Source: Biomphalaria glabrata | Lineage: Eukaryota > Mollusca > Gastropoda > Planorbidae | Reading direction: 5' to 3' | Assembly (NCBI RefSeq): GCF_947242115.1 | Contig: NC_074720.1 | Location: 31,126,145 to 31,190,144, forward strand | DNA: 64,000 nt | Shown: positions 23,995 through 34,314 of the stretch, one piece after another | How positions within the stretch are numbered: the first letter of the stretch is position 1 | How the letters are laid out: every line of letters begins with the position of its first letter | Made by a program: the position numbers and the translations under genes | The notes under the pieces: generated by a model | What the model was told of the DNA's origin: nothing | What the model saw: only the letters and a program-made list of their open reading frames with translations | Database searches by the model: none

Positions 23995-24787
23995 GTAAGT
24001 GATTGATATATGCAAGAACCTTTATACTTTTTTATTTAGATCCATCATACATATGTCGTGCAGAATTGTTTTTTCTTGACTATAATACTATAACAATATT
24101 CAGTAAAACATGTAATCCAGCGATGAATACATTCACATATGTGACAAATCACTTATACAAATAGTATAATAACTAGACAGACACAATGCTTGGTGATACG
24201 GTCAAGCTCAAGTGTGACAGTATCAAATTAAACAGAAGTGCTACAGTTTCAAATGGCCCAAGCACTTCTTAGACAAAAGTCTTTTTGGGTAGGCATGGCA
24301 TCCCAGGAGTCAAGGTCAGACAAGAGCAAGCACCACATAAAGTCCTCAGTCTGTGGTAAAGTTATTACAGTATCTAGTAGAATTCGGTAGAGTTACTTCC
24401 TTGTAGCGGACGTTACGGTTAGGGCGAATTTGTAAGCATTTAATACATTCTTTATTGAATATTTACAGATTTTGTTTTCACTTGACTTTGTACAACCTAC
24501 AACGCATGAACTATAACATTATGTCCCCTGGATATGTACAACCTACATTATATGAACTATAAAATTATGACTCCAGGCCTTTTAAAATGTATAAAGTATG
24601 AACTTAAAAACTATGTCACGGTAATTGTGTATACCCTTAAACGTTTGGATTTCACGTCTGCTTCAGGAGGTGTTAAAAACATACCCATCAACATCAAACC
24701 ACAAATATATGTCTCTAGTGTTTTATGTCACTAAAATCCATTTGACTATTTACTATAGCTTGATTTAATTTAAATTCAACTTCCCCC

Positions 24788-24984
24788 CAGTGGCGTAGCT
24801 AGTAATTAGCCATCTTTTGGGGGCCCGGTGGGCTTTACCTCTTTGGGGGCTCCTGCCCTTTGCATAATATTTTATATTTAATGTAAAAAAAAATAATTTC
24901 GAACACTCATTTAGGGGCCCCCTCATGTGAAACCAGGAAGGAATTTCAAATTCTCCCCCTACTTCCACCCTAGCAACGCCACTG
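24788..24984. mobile_element. MITE with 'gtggcgtagctag' inverted ends, copy 2
   Basis: The ends are CAGTGGCGTAGCTAG and TAGCAACGCCACTG, with the same interior as copy 1. It lies just past the gene D poly(A) signal. Confidence 0.75.
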
Positions 24985-25008
24985 CTTCTCCCCCTTCCCA
25001 CCACCTTG

Positions 25009-25014
25009 TTTATT
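25009..25014 (-). promoter_or_regulatory. Poly(A) signal AATAAA for gene D
   Basis: AATAAA on the minus strand lies about 80 bases after the gene D stop codon. Confidence 0.5.
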
Positions 25015-25092
25015 TATCTTCCTTGCCTCACGGTCAATCAGACACAACATTAATGTCCCTTTTTTTCACAACTCTGTAAGAGCGTCATGGAG

Positions 25093-25290
25093 CTAGCACA
25101 ACGATATAGTTACCAAGGTGGCTGCTGGTACGAAGAAGTAGGATAGAAGAAAGAGCAAGACGGACAGCGAGCGGTCACTACTGAAGCTGTTGGCCGGAGC
25201 TGTGGGCGACACAGGGTGTGTCGGGCCTTGCGAAGAGAAGTCAACATAGGCGGCCAATTGGACGTACAATGGTGAAGAGCGGTGTCTAAC
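25093..25290 (-). CDS. Gene D exon 3 (membrane segment, stop)
   Basis: The acceptor is CATTTTTTTTTCAG. The exon starts VRHRSSPLYVQLAAYV and ends TISLC-stop. Confidence 0.55.
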   Translation of the reverse strand, partial: VRHRSSPLYVQLAAYVDFSSQGPTHPVSPTAPANSFSSDRSLSVLLFLLSYFFVPAATLVTISLC

Positions 25291-26593
25291 CTGAAAAAAA
25301 AATGAATCATATAGATACAATGGAGACGAGAGAAATATTAAGGACTATGACGCTGTTACGCTGTCAATGTGTGATAGCACGAATCGATATTTTTAAACGC
25401 AATATATTCATTAGCACAGCATTCAAACGTAAAGGTATAACAGCAATCCTGCATACAAACTTGAATCCTGTAATATTTCAAATCACAGAAACATACAGAA
25501 ATAAAGTTTAAAGAATAATACATAATTAAAAAGTAGAATACCCTTTCAGACCTTGACATCTATAGGGCAGATGATGCCTCTATGGTTGGCGGTTAACGAG
25601 GGTGTCATGTATCCAGCACATCGACCAACCGCTTCTACTTTCTTCAAACAAAAGTCAGGTAGCCATTAGAGTAGGGTGCAGTCAGGGGCGTCCTAGATAT
25701 TCACTGAGACTGAGACCTCTCGGTTCCAAAGCCAAGCGCCTTACCACTCAGTCACCGCACTCTAATGAGACTAATGCTAAGATGACACCCTAATATGTTA
25801 AAATGACACTTAATACGTCTAACAAGGCACCAAAGTCCTAAAAATTAGTTATAGATAGCTAACACTACTCACTCTGGTTGAATTAAAATCGACATAAGAT
25901 GGTAGCCGTCCCCTGAGTTCACTGTTGGTCAGATGTGTATCCAAAGTCAACAGCAGCTCCTCAGTCAAATCATTCCACTGCTCGACACTCGAAGCCACTG
26001 AGTTGTCTTCAATCGCTATCACGTGAATATCCACCGCCTGAAAAAACAAAGCAGTCGAACTTAGGCAGAGGGCGGCCTTTCGGGCGAGGCGAGTAGATAA
26101 AACTCAAATTTAGACCATCCCAAATATATGTGTAATCCCGCTTACAACACTCGTTCAGCTAAAGCACCTCCCTAGTTTTAATGTATCTCAAAAAAAAACA
26201 ACATCTGAATCCGATGCTCAATAATTAATTAACAGTAAACAATTGACTATGTAGTGAATTTTTTTTTTATTGATCCAAGAATAATTATGCAATTTCCACT
26301 TGATCTGAGATTGGGTGTGGTAGAAATAATATGAAAAAACTTTGTTCCGAAAGACAAACAGATAGACAGACTGACTAACTGAGTTGTTATAAGCTTTGTA
26401 AAATAAAAACACGTGTTGAAGTCAGGGTAATAACTACAGATGTATGGGACTCAATCAGCTGATCATCTCTTCTGTTGTCCTTTCTTTCCGTTTTAACCCT
26501 TTGGTCATCAGAACTTACCGCATTACCATCTTCCAAGTCGTCCTCTGATGTTGTGTGGTTTGTGTTTTGATCTACTGAGGCTGTTATACCCAT
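25093..26593 (-). CDS. Gene D: small tail-anchored membrane protein, three exons, CD225-array layout
   Basis: The exons are 26519-26593 (25 codons from ATG), 25873-26037 (55 codons) and 25093-25290 (65 codons plus stop). All introns are phase 0 with GTAAGT and GTGAGT donors and TTTTTTCAG-type acceptors. The product is 145 residues. It begins MGITASVDQNTNHTTSEDD and continues with an acidic, soluble exon 2 (WNDLTEELLLTLDTH). A Pro/Ser-rich stretch is followed by one hydrophobic C-terminal segment (LSVLLFLLSYFFVPAATLV). Exon number, phase and the place of the last membrane segment match its tandem neighbours. The first membrane segment and the Pro-Gly turn are not seen, so CD225 membership is inferred from position and layout only. 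It could instead be an unrelated tail-anchored protein. It has no recognised function. Confidence 0.5.
25545..25765 (-). mobile_element. tRNA-derived SINE, minus strand, with head
   Basis: It runs from 'ccttgacatctatagggcag' to 'ccaagcgccttaccactcag', the reverse of the tRNA A-box region. It lies in the last intron of gene D. Confidence 0.75.
25873..26037 (-). CDS. Gene D exon 2 (soluble, acidic)
   Basis: The acceptor is GCTTTGTTTTTTCAG and the donor is GTGAGT. It encodes AVDIHVIAIEDNSVAS through LPSYVDFNSTR and has no hydrophobic run long enough to cross a membrane. Confidence 0.5.
26230..26400 (+). repeat. Dispersed repeat family X, 3' part
   Basis: 'caatttccacttgatctgag' leads to 'gataagc'-like end 'gttataagctttgtaaaa'. 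It lies in the first intron of gene D. Confidence 0.65.
26519..26593 (-). CDS. Gene D exon 1 (start codon)
   Basis: ATGGGTATAACAGCC opens the frame and the exon ends GGTAATGCG before GTAAGT. A TTGTAG acceptor three bases upstream of the ATG suggests a 5' untranslated exon, or that coding extends further upstream. Confidence 0.45.
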
Positions 26594-26774
26594 CACCTAC
26601 AATTTGAATTAAAAATCTTAGTGTCTTTAAAGTGTTTTGTGTTTTACCAACGTTTCACATTTTGTCAATGTCAATGTTATCTGTGACATTTCTTTTGTAT
26701 TACATTTGATTTTTTTTCGTTTCATATTCACATTATTTTTATCGTCAATCACATATTTAAAAAAATCAACTTAC

Positions 26775-27015
26775 AAGGGCTTAGTGGTGGCTTTGCGGTA
26801 AACTGCTTGGCTTCAAAACCAAGAGGTCTCGGGTTTGTTTCTTGGTGAAAGCAGAGATTTTGAATTTATGTGATTATTAATGGGTATCGATCGACATAAG
26901 TTGGGGAAAAATAAAGATCTATGATCGTTGTGTGGCCTAATGATATCCTCGTTAACATTAGGCCACAGAAACATAAACTTTGACATTTTCTTCCCCATAG
27001 ATCGCAAGATGTGAG
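26775..27015 (+). mobile_element. tRNA-derived SINE, plus strand
   Basis: The A-box region 'gtggtggctttgcggtaaac' and the body 'gtgtggcctaatgatatcctcg' match the 60-300 family. It lies about 180 bp upstream of gene D exon 1. Confidence 0.75.
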
Positions 27016-27019
27016 AGGG

Positions 27020-27740
27020 GAACTTTACTTTTTTTAAGCAGTGATTGTTTATTACATTTAAATAAAACTCATGATCTGTCTAGGTCTACATTGATTATAG
27101 ATCTATAGGCGACCACTTTGTACTAAAGAAAAGGACTCCATTTTAATAACATTGCAAAAGTAAATGGGAGATTGGATAAATCAACAAACGTGCTCTTAAA
27201 ACCACTCCTTTTTCAAGAAGCTGATGGTGGTCTATTATTTCTCGTTGTATTTGTTTCTTGAAATGTTAAACAAAGTTAGCTTGCGCAATCAAATTCTTCT
27301 GATGCGTGTTCAAAATAAAACAAGCAATAGAAAAAAAAAAAGAATATTAAAAAAAAAAAAAAAGCTTTTCTAAGGGAAGGAACCATTGAGTGCTGCCCAT
27401 AGACATAAATAAATATATGTCTATGCTGCTGCCATTTATCTGAAAAATTACGGAGTTTATCTCCTTTCTGCTATGTAAAAGAAAATTAATTAATTAGTTC
27501 TAAATGATTATGTCAAATTAAGTAATTGGTTAATTGTTATCTACTATGATTCGATGATTATATTTTTACAGATCATAACGGTTAAACCTGAATATTCACA
27601 TTAGCTAGTAATGTTTTCCCCATTAAGCATAACAAATCTAGGACAATTATTATAGCCGTTTTAGAAATCCGTGTCCACCCTGATTCCCGAACCCTGGCTT
27701 GAAGAGTTTGCAGGCTAATATTAATAAGAGGAAATATCTT
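27020..27740. other. AT-rich sequence, nothing recognised
   Basis: Two adjacent poly(A) runs at about 27330-27364 look like old retroposon tails. No gene is seen. Confidence 0.4.
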
Positions 27741-27744
27741 CTTA

Positions 27745-27970
27745 TCGTATATATTACAGACGTTACTTCAAAACAGAAGTTGATTGCGTCCTACGCGTCA
27801 TGCATTTAGTCATGCATATTAACTAATGACCTAAATTCTGCCAAGTCTTTGGTTTTCCTGGCTAGCTCAGGCAACCCCTTCCATGCTCTAATAGCAGGGT
27901 AAGAAAGAGCGTTTGTAAAAATTTGTCCTAGCATATGAAACGAGGAATGTGCCTTTATCTTTGTGTCTTT
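27745..27970 (-). mobile_element. LINE ORF2 3' end, minus strand
   Basis: Reverse copy of the 21.24-kb LINE tail. It shares 'aattctgccaagtctttgg', 'ccattccatgctc'-like and 'gcatatgaaacgag' blocks. It breaks off into family Y DNA. Confidence 0.65.
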
Positions 27971-27984
27971 CTAAGTATTTTATT

Positions 27985-28260
27985 AGCGGCCCCCGAAAGG
28001 AAAAAGACGCTATTAGTTTTGTGTGGCCTGTCTGTCCGTCCGTCCCGTCTAGATCTCAGAAACTAGAAGAGAAAATGAAAATCGGACATTATATTTTAGA
28101 TCATTCAAAGTTCTGATGCAAATACTACTTTTTTTTCTTTTCCGAAAGTGAACCATCTAATTTTTAAAATTATATATGCAAGCAGGATTTTTTTTAAATT
28201 ACACCACTTTTCAATGAAAAATTTCATGGGAAGTAAGTCTTATTAAAAAGTTCACAAGCT
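27985..28260 (+). repeat. Dispersed repeat family Y
   Basis: It starts GCGGCCCCCGAAAGG and shares 'gacgctattagttttgtgtgg' and 'attcaaagttctgatgcaa' with the copy at 18.4 kb. Confidence 0.7.
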
Positions 28261-28689
28261 TCTTCATTAATAAATCAAGCTTCATTCATAGATTCGCGCA
28301 TTGGTAAAAAAAAATTGCATCTAAGGTCACAATTGAAAAAATATCAATGGATCATTATAAAATAGATTTTCTATTTATTAACTAACTCATGGAATAGAAT
28401 ACTGATTCAAAGGTTGTTTTTAAAAAATAATTTTAATACGAACTTCGTTTCAATTGTAAGTTTAAAAAAAAACAACAACATTTATACCGCTCAGTTTTCA
28501 AACGTCGTCATTAGGCTATACACTTAAAAACAATTTAGATTTAATTGTATTAAACAATTTAAACAAAACTTACATTTATAATCCATTAAGAAAATAATTT
28601 ATCTTCTAACAGATTAGGGGTGCAGATTTATTTATTATATAAGCAGTAGTATCACATCAAGAAGTAAATCTGTAACCCAGTAGTAGGCT

Positions 28690-29230
28690 AACTACTACTA
28701 ATCCTGATCATAATATTGACCTAGATCTAGTAGATCTAGATTCTATTTATAGATTTATAGATCTAGTCTAGATTAGGGTATAGATTTAGTTCTGCATCTT
28801 TATCTAGAGTCTATTTAGTCTTGGATGGCTGCCTGGTTGCGCGGTTTGCGCGCTGGACTGTCGTTTGGATTTATCGATGGTCCCGGGTTCAAACCCTGCC
28901 CGCTCCAATCCCCCTTCGTCCTGCGGGATGTTTGGACTAGGAAGTAAACTATCTTCAACTCTGAAGGAACATCCGAAACATGTAAAATATTTTACAAACA
29001 TTTTCTAGACCTAGTCTAGATTCTAGATCGAGATCTAGATAGATCTAAATCTCAAGAGTCTAGATCTAGGTAAAAACTAGATCTATATCATATCTAGAAC
29101 TCGTCAAGAAATCTAGATCTTGTCTAGATCTAGATTCTATATATATATATTCTATATTCTGGATCTAGTCTAGACCTATTAAGTAAATAGAGTCTAGAGC
29201 GATTATGATCAGGATTAGTAGGCCTAATAT
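28690..29230. repeat. Foldback-like block rich in TCTAGATC
   Basis: The arm 'actaatcctgatcataat' at about 28698 is the reverse complement of 'attatgatcaggattagt' at about 29204. Between them the DNA is full of overlapping TCTAGA and AGATCT, and a SINE is embedded. Confidence 0.5.
28823..28996 (+). mobile_element. tRNA-derived SINE, third family
   Basis: The head 'ggttgcgcggtttgcgcgc', the B box GGTCCCGGGTTCAAACC, then 'cgtcctgcgggatgtttgg' and the tail 'catccgaaacatgtaaaat' form a compact SINE. Confidence 0.75.
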
Positions 29231-30230
29231 TGGTTAGTAGTATATTAGCCTATTCTGTCCGCATAGGAAACCTGTTAAGTTGTGCAGGCCCCTTTTTTTT
29301 TTCTTACTACGTCTACTCCAATATATTAATCGACATTGTTGGGAAGAAGTAGGTATCTTGGAGCAGTGGCGTCACTAGGGGGAGGGGGTTTTAGGGGTGA
29401 GGTCCGCACCAGTCGACACCATTTTGGGGGTGACACCAAGTTGGAAAAATTATATTATAACTTGGTAAAAGCAGAAACAGGGGGAAAATATAATAATAAA
29501 ATCTCTAGATATATGCTCAAATATGCCTTGACACATCTAGATGGTAGGGGTGACATACAAGTTGAAAAAATTATAAGTTGGCAAATGCAGACACATTGAA
29601 AAAGATAATAATAAAATCTCGAGATATATCTTGGAGCAGTGGCGTCACTCGGTGGAGGGGGGTGTGAGGGGTCCGGTCCGCACCAGTCGACACCATTTTG
29701 GGGGTGACACCAAGTTGGAAAAATTATAACTTGGTAAAAGCAGAAACAGGGGGAAAATATAATAATAAAATCTCTAGATATATGCTCAAATGTGCCTTGA
29801 CACATCTAGATGGTAGCTTAAGTGTAAATGATACAGCACAACATTATACCATTTGAAGTATAAAAAAATAAACCTGTTCATGTGATGTTAAGTCTGTTTA
29901 TAATTTTAATGAAGTATTATTGCAAAATGTGCAATAACAATTGAATAAATGTAATTAACATTGGGATTTTACATTTGAGTAAAAATCAATAAAAGTAGGT
30001 AATCAGCTCACACTGTATCGGAAGGTTTCCATGCTGAACTTAAGTGATCACTTAACGCGACTCTGCTTATTCCAGAAGAGTTAGAAGAGTCTTATCAAAG
30101 ACGACGTGTTGCACTGTTTGCTTTTATGTGAAAAATAACGCCAATTTTCTTTAAACGATCAAAACATTGGTGAATTTGATGGGGCCGCCTCTGAGTTTGT
30201 TTGATAACACAACACTCTTTGTAATCTTGT
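29231..30230 (+). repeat. About 1-kb dispersed repeat, copy 1, with internal tandem duplication
   Basis: Shared with 62510-63345 in the same order: 'gatcaggattagta', 'caccattttggggg', 'gaagagtcttatcaaaga', 'ctttaaacgatcaaaaca' and 'ggggccgcctctga'. Here a unit of about 295 bp (from 'cttggagcagtggcgtcact') is present twice, at about 29355-29530 and 29630-29820, with a partial piece between. No coding frame is recognised. Confidence 0.65.
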
Positions 30231-31140
30231 TAGATTTTTTGTTAGTATTTGAAGATTATGTTTCTGTGTTTTATGTATAATAGCTACTTTACTTTTGAGT
30301 CTTCTATCCTGAAGGCTTTCTAAATTTAGTGATTTTAATCAATATATTCCAGGATCTCATTCCACCTGAGTATGTTCGACAAACGTTATTATTAATATTA
30401 TTAGATAGAGCTACAATCTAATTACCTAATAATTGAAGGAAAGATTCCCTTAGGTAGCTTGCACAGCAAATATGGTCAAGATCTAATTACCTGATATTTG
30501 AAGGCCATTCAAACCTAAATCACTTCCTGCATCTCTAGTTTGGATGTTTTGTAAAAAACAAGAACCTGACTTTTACAATTTCCCTGCTTTAAAAAAAAAC
30601 AGAACAAAAAATATATTATAATAATTAGCAATACTTATCGTTCTACATATTTAGCCACATCTACATAAGTTAATTGACAACAACATAATGTGGTAAAATA
30701 TGTAGGGTATAGCTGGTTCAGCATTTGATATACTACACTTTTTTTTTGTTTTCAGACTTTTGTTTTCAGACTAAAGACATTGTCTTAACGTAGGTATCAT
30801 TTCTTTCTATTTGATCATAAGATTGATTCGTTCGATTTATTTTTCTTTACAAAAATAAAATGTTTCAGACACATCCTACAAGCGTACCCGAGAACCTTTA
30901 AAGGGACAGGACACTTGGAAGACGGAAGCACTTGACAGAGCATTGTGGCACCCTGTGAAAACTGGAGCGGAAATCGTCGAAAATAGCCGAGGACAAGAGA
31001 ACAGCTTTGAAGAAGAAAAGCGCCAAAGCAAAAAAAAAAGAAAAAATGAAGTCGACTGACGTAAGCTTCAGCTGACATACCCTCCCAGAATGCAGACGAT
31101 TATTCCGGGTTCACCAACCACACGAGACGAGGAGGGACAT
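30231..31140. other. AT-rich sequence with a possible LINE tail at 30865-31070
   Basis: The segment 'agggacaggacacttggaagac' onward has the look of a LINE ORF2 end on the plus strand, but frames are broken and no motif is firm. An A-rich run follows. The rest shows nothing. Confidence 0.3.
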
Positions 31141-31144
31141 CACC

Positions 31145-32150
31145 GTGGTGGAATACCCTCAGTGGTGGAATAGCCTCAGTGGTGAAATACCCTCAGTGGT
31201 GAAATACCCTCAGTGGTGGAATACCCTCAATGGTGGAATACCCTCAGTGGTGGAATACCCTCAGTGGGGGAATACCCTCAGTGGAGGAATACTTTCAAAC
31301 GTGAAATACTCTCAGTGGTTGAATACCCTCAGTGGTGAAATACCCTCAGTGGTGGAATACCCTCAGTGGTGGAATACCCTCAGTGGTGGAATACCCTAAG
31401 TGGTGGAATACCCTCAGTGGTGGAATACTTTCAAACGTGAAATACTCTCAGTGGTTGAATACCCTAAGTGGTGGAATACCCTCAGTGGTGGAATACCCTC
31501 AGTGGTGGAATACCCTCAGTGGTGGAATACCCTCAGTGGTGAAATACCCTCAGTGGTGGAATACCCTAAGTGGTTGAATACCCTCAGTGGTGGAATACCC
31601 TCAGTGGTGGAATACCCTCAGTGGAGGAATACTTTCAAACGTGAAATACCCTCAGTGGTTGAATACCCTCAGTGGTGAAATACCCTCAGTGGTGGAATAC
31701 CCTCAGTGGTGGAATACCCTCAGTGGGGGAATACCCTCAGTGGAGGAATACTTTCAAACGTGAAATACCCTCAGTGGTTGAATACCCTCAGTGGTGAAAT
31801 ACCCTCAGTGGTGGAATACCCTCAGTGGTGGAATACCCTCAGTGGTGGAATACCCTCAGTGGTGGAATACCCTCAGTGGTGGAATACCCTCAGTGGTGAA
31901 ATACCCTCAAAGGTGGAATACCTTCACTGGTGGAATACCCTCAAAGGTGGAATACCCTCAGTGGTGGAATACCCTCAGTGGTGGAATACCCTCAGTGATG
32001 ATATACCCTCAAAGGTGGAATACCCTCACTGGTGAAATACCCTCAAAGGTGGAATACCCTCACTGGTGGAATACCCTCAGTGATGAAATACCCTCAAAGG
32101 TGGAATACCCTCAGTGGTGGAATACCCTCAAAGGTGGAATACCCTCAGAC
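31145..32150. repeat. 17-bp minisatellite, about 59 copies
   Basis: The unit is GTGGAATACCCTCAGTG with common variants (aaagg, actgg, taagt, and a longer 'actttcaaacgtgaaatac' block that recurs at least four times). Because 17 is not a multiple of 3, each forward frame reads the same 17-residue repeat (VEYPQWWNTLSGGIPSV). The overlapping frames are therefore a repeat effect, not genes. Confidence 0.9.
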
Positions 32151-32254
32151 TCCCTGTATGACAAAAGTTGTCATTATCTAATCATGTTGGACGAACTAAA
32201 AATAATAAAAAACAAAATATACAAAATCCTTTTTTAAAAGAAAAAAAAAGTACA

Positions 32255-32905
32255 TCTAAAGGGGAAGAACTCCGCCTTAAACATATATCTATCAATAATG
32301 TACAAGTTAATTTTTCCTTATTCAATATCAAACAAAATAATTAATTACCAATAATTAATTGACTAATCGAGTGTTGTTTCTTTGTATTTGATTCATTTTT
32401 TGCGAGGTACACTAAAAAATCCTTGAATGCATCAACTTGATCGGAGAAAGTGTGAGACAGAACAATTATATTAAGGGACTTCTACTTCGTTGCCATCTTA
32501 CCACCCATAATGTTCATATCAGTAATCATATCTGAGCGCAGTGGTTTCCAGACCAGGCGGTTCTCAGTAAAGTTGTTTTTTTTTCTATCGGAGTGTTTTG
32601 GGGCCAGAGTCTTGTTCGGGCCTCTTGATATAGTATGCATTTAAGGGGACTAAACCCAACAAATGAATTAGTCTCGTCCTTGTTGGTATCAAACACAATA
32701 ATTAATTATCAGTAATCTATTGACTATTTGGATACTTTTCTTTATCAATTCATTTCTTATCTATGACAAAGAATGATTTGGGGAAATTCAAACTTCATCT
32801 GAGAGTGGGTGTGGTAAAAATAACGGATACACAATTTTTACCAGACAGACAGACAGAGTTAGTAGGTATAAGCTTTGTAATAATAATAACTAATAACAAT
32901 AAGGC
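32255..32905 (+). repeat. Dispersed repeat family X, two copies in a row
   Basis: Copy one runs 'aaaggggaagaactccgcc' to 'agtgtgagacagaac'. Copy two runs from about 32640 to 'gtataagctttgtaa' at 32880, with 'accagacagacagacag' near its end. Confidence 0.7.
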
Positions 32906-33279
32906 ATTGTCCCAGAGTCCGAATAATAAAGAAAAGTGTTGTATCCACAAGGCTGTGAAGTGTGAAGACCCGGCCATAACCTAGATCACATTTCATGGAG
33001 ACAAGACCATTGTCTTTGCTCACGCGATAATATGAAAAACTAGTTATTATTAGTGTTTTAAATTATGTCCAACTTATATGCATACTAAATAGATTTTTTT
33101 CTCTTTAAAAAAAGTAAACATTTTTTAGTGTAAATGTAGTAGTTAATATAACAGAACTTACTTAACTTAGCAATGCAAATGTAAGAAAAAATATTTTTTG
33201 GACAAAAAAAAATTAAAACTGTTTGCTTTAATGTATTACAAATATGGTTGATTTTGTACCCCCTACTAAAGAGTCTCCC
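32906..33279. other. AT-rich sequence, nothing recognised
   Basis: Only short chance frames and A/T runs are present. Confidence 0.4.
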
Positions 33280-33485
33280 GTGTTTGTTACTACGAATAGT
33301 GAATAGTTGTAGAAGTGGTGTATTTTTATGAAAAAAACTGCTTGCATAAGTGATTTTAAAAATTAGATTTTTCGCTTTCAGAAAAGAAAAAAAGTAGCCG
33401 TTGCATCAGAACTTTGAATGGTCTAAAATATTATGATGTCGGATTTTCACTATCTTTTCTAGTTTACGAGATTCTTCTCTGTCAA
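33280..33485 (-). repeat. Dispersed repeat family Y, reversed
   Basis: 'agccgttgcatcagaactttgaatgg' and 'gattttcactatcttttct' are the reverse complement of the 18.4 and 28.0-kb copies. Confidence 0.65.
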
Positions 33486-33696
33486 TTGTCTTTGACAAAA
33501 TGCCATTCTGATGTTCTTTCTAAAAATATTGTAACCTGCCTTTTTACCTTACTGGGTGGACCACTTCGGGGGCCTATTTTGAGTTTCTGTCTCCACACAA
33601 ACTGTCTTTGTAACCTTGTTTATGTTCTGACTATTCTATTTGCACACATTCAAACACATTCACATTTAAGTAGCATGCCGATAGAGTTATCTAGTA

Positions 33697-33950
33697 CAGT
33701 GTTTCCCAAACTGTGTTCCGCGGAACCCTAGTGTTCCGCAAGGCCTGAATAGGTATTCCACAAACTACTGGGATAGTTAACTAGTATGCAAACCATGCGA
33801 ATTACACTTTCTAAAAAATAAGCAAAGTGTTCCGCTAAATACTCAGAATAAGCGAAGTGTTCCGCTAAATACTCAGAATAAGCGAAGTGTTCCGCTAAAT
33901 ACTCAGAATAAGCGAAGTGTTCCGGTAAGAAAAAAGTTTGGGAAACTCTG
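33697..33950. mobile_element. hAT-type MITE, 254 bp, perfect 8-bp target duplication
   Basis: The inverted ends are CAGTGTTTCCCAAACT and AGTTTGGGAAACTCTG. The flanks are ATCTAGTA at 33689-33696 and 33951-33958. Inside, a 30-bp unit (agcgaagtgttccgctaaat) is repeated about four times. It is related to the copy at 16530. Confidence 0.85.
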
Positions 33951-34122
33951 ATCTAGTACAATGAAAATAATATAAGTTTGCAAATAAAAAAGATTTTAAA
34001 AAATGAGAATCTGAAATTTCATAAACCATAGAAGTATAAAGATTAGATGAGTGTTATTTCTTTATATTTTCTGTATATATACAACATGACAATCTGTGAC
34101 TTTGTCAACAGGAGACAGTCGA

Positions 34123-34314
34123 TTAATGCGCTGTTGTGTTCTGCATTGCAGGCATTGCAATCTCAGCCGGCCTTCTCAGATTCCAGTAGAGCAAGAAGAT
34201 GCCCATGACCACAATGACCACCCCTATGCAGATGCTGAGGGCAGTGAGCTCAGAGGAGGACTGGATGTAGTACTCAGCATCCGTAGACTTGCCGCTGAGG
34301 AGCGCTCTGCGAGC
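34123..34314 (-). CDS. Gene C terminal exon
   Basis: It encodes the conserved loop ARRALLSGKSTDAEYY and the second membrane segment, and ends TAH-stop. The acceptor is CTTGCATCCTGACAG. Confidence 0.72.
   Translation of the reverse strand, partial: ARRALLSGKSTDAEYYIQSSSELTALSICIGVVIVVMGIFLLYWNLRRPAEIAMPAMQNTTAH

Noticed and set aside
26049-26600. Gene D exons as a continuation of gene C or E
   Set aside because: Gene C has its own stop at 34123 and gene E has its own ATG at 17740, so D is best kept as a separate unit.
29336-32150. CRISPR-like or integron-like repeat organisation
   Set aside because: Repeats are direct tandem units without unique spacers, in a eukaryotic genome context.
31145-32237. 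Several overlapping frames with repeated VEYPQWWNTLSGG
   Set aside because: All frames read the same 17-bp minisatellite, so this is a repeat effect.
33414-33731. 105-codon hydrophobic plus-strand frame
   Set aside because: It spans a family Y repeat and the left end of a hAT MITE, so it cannot be one gene.
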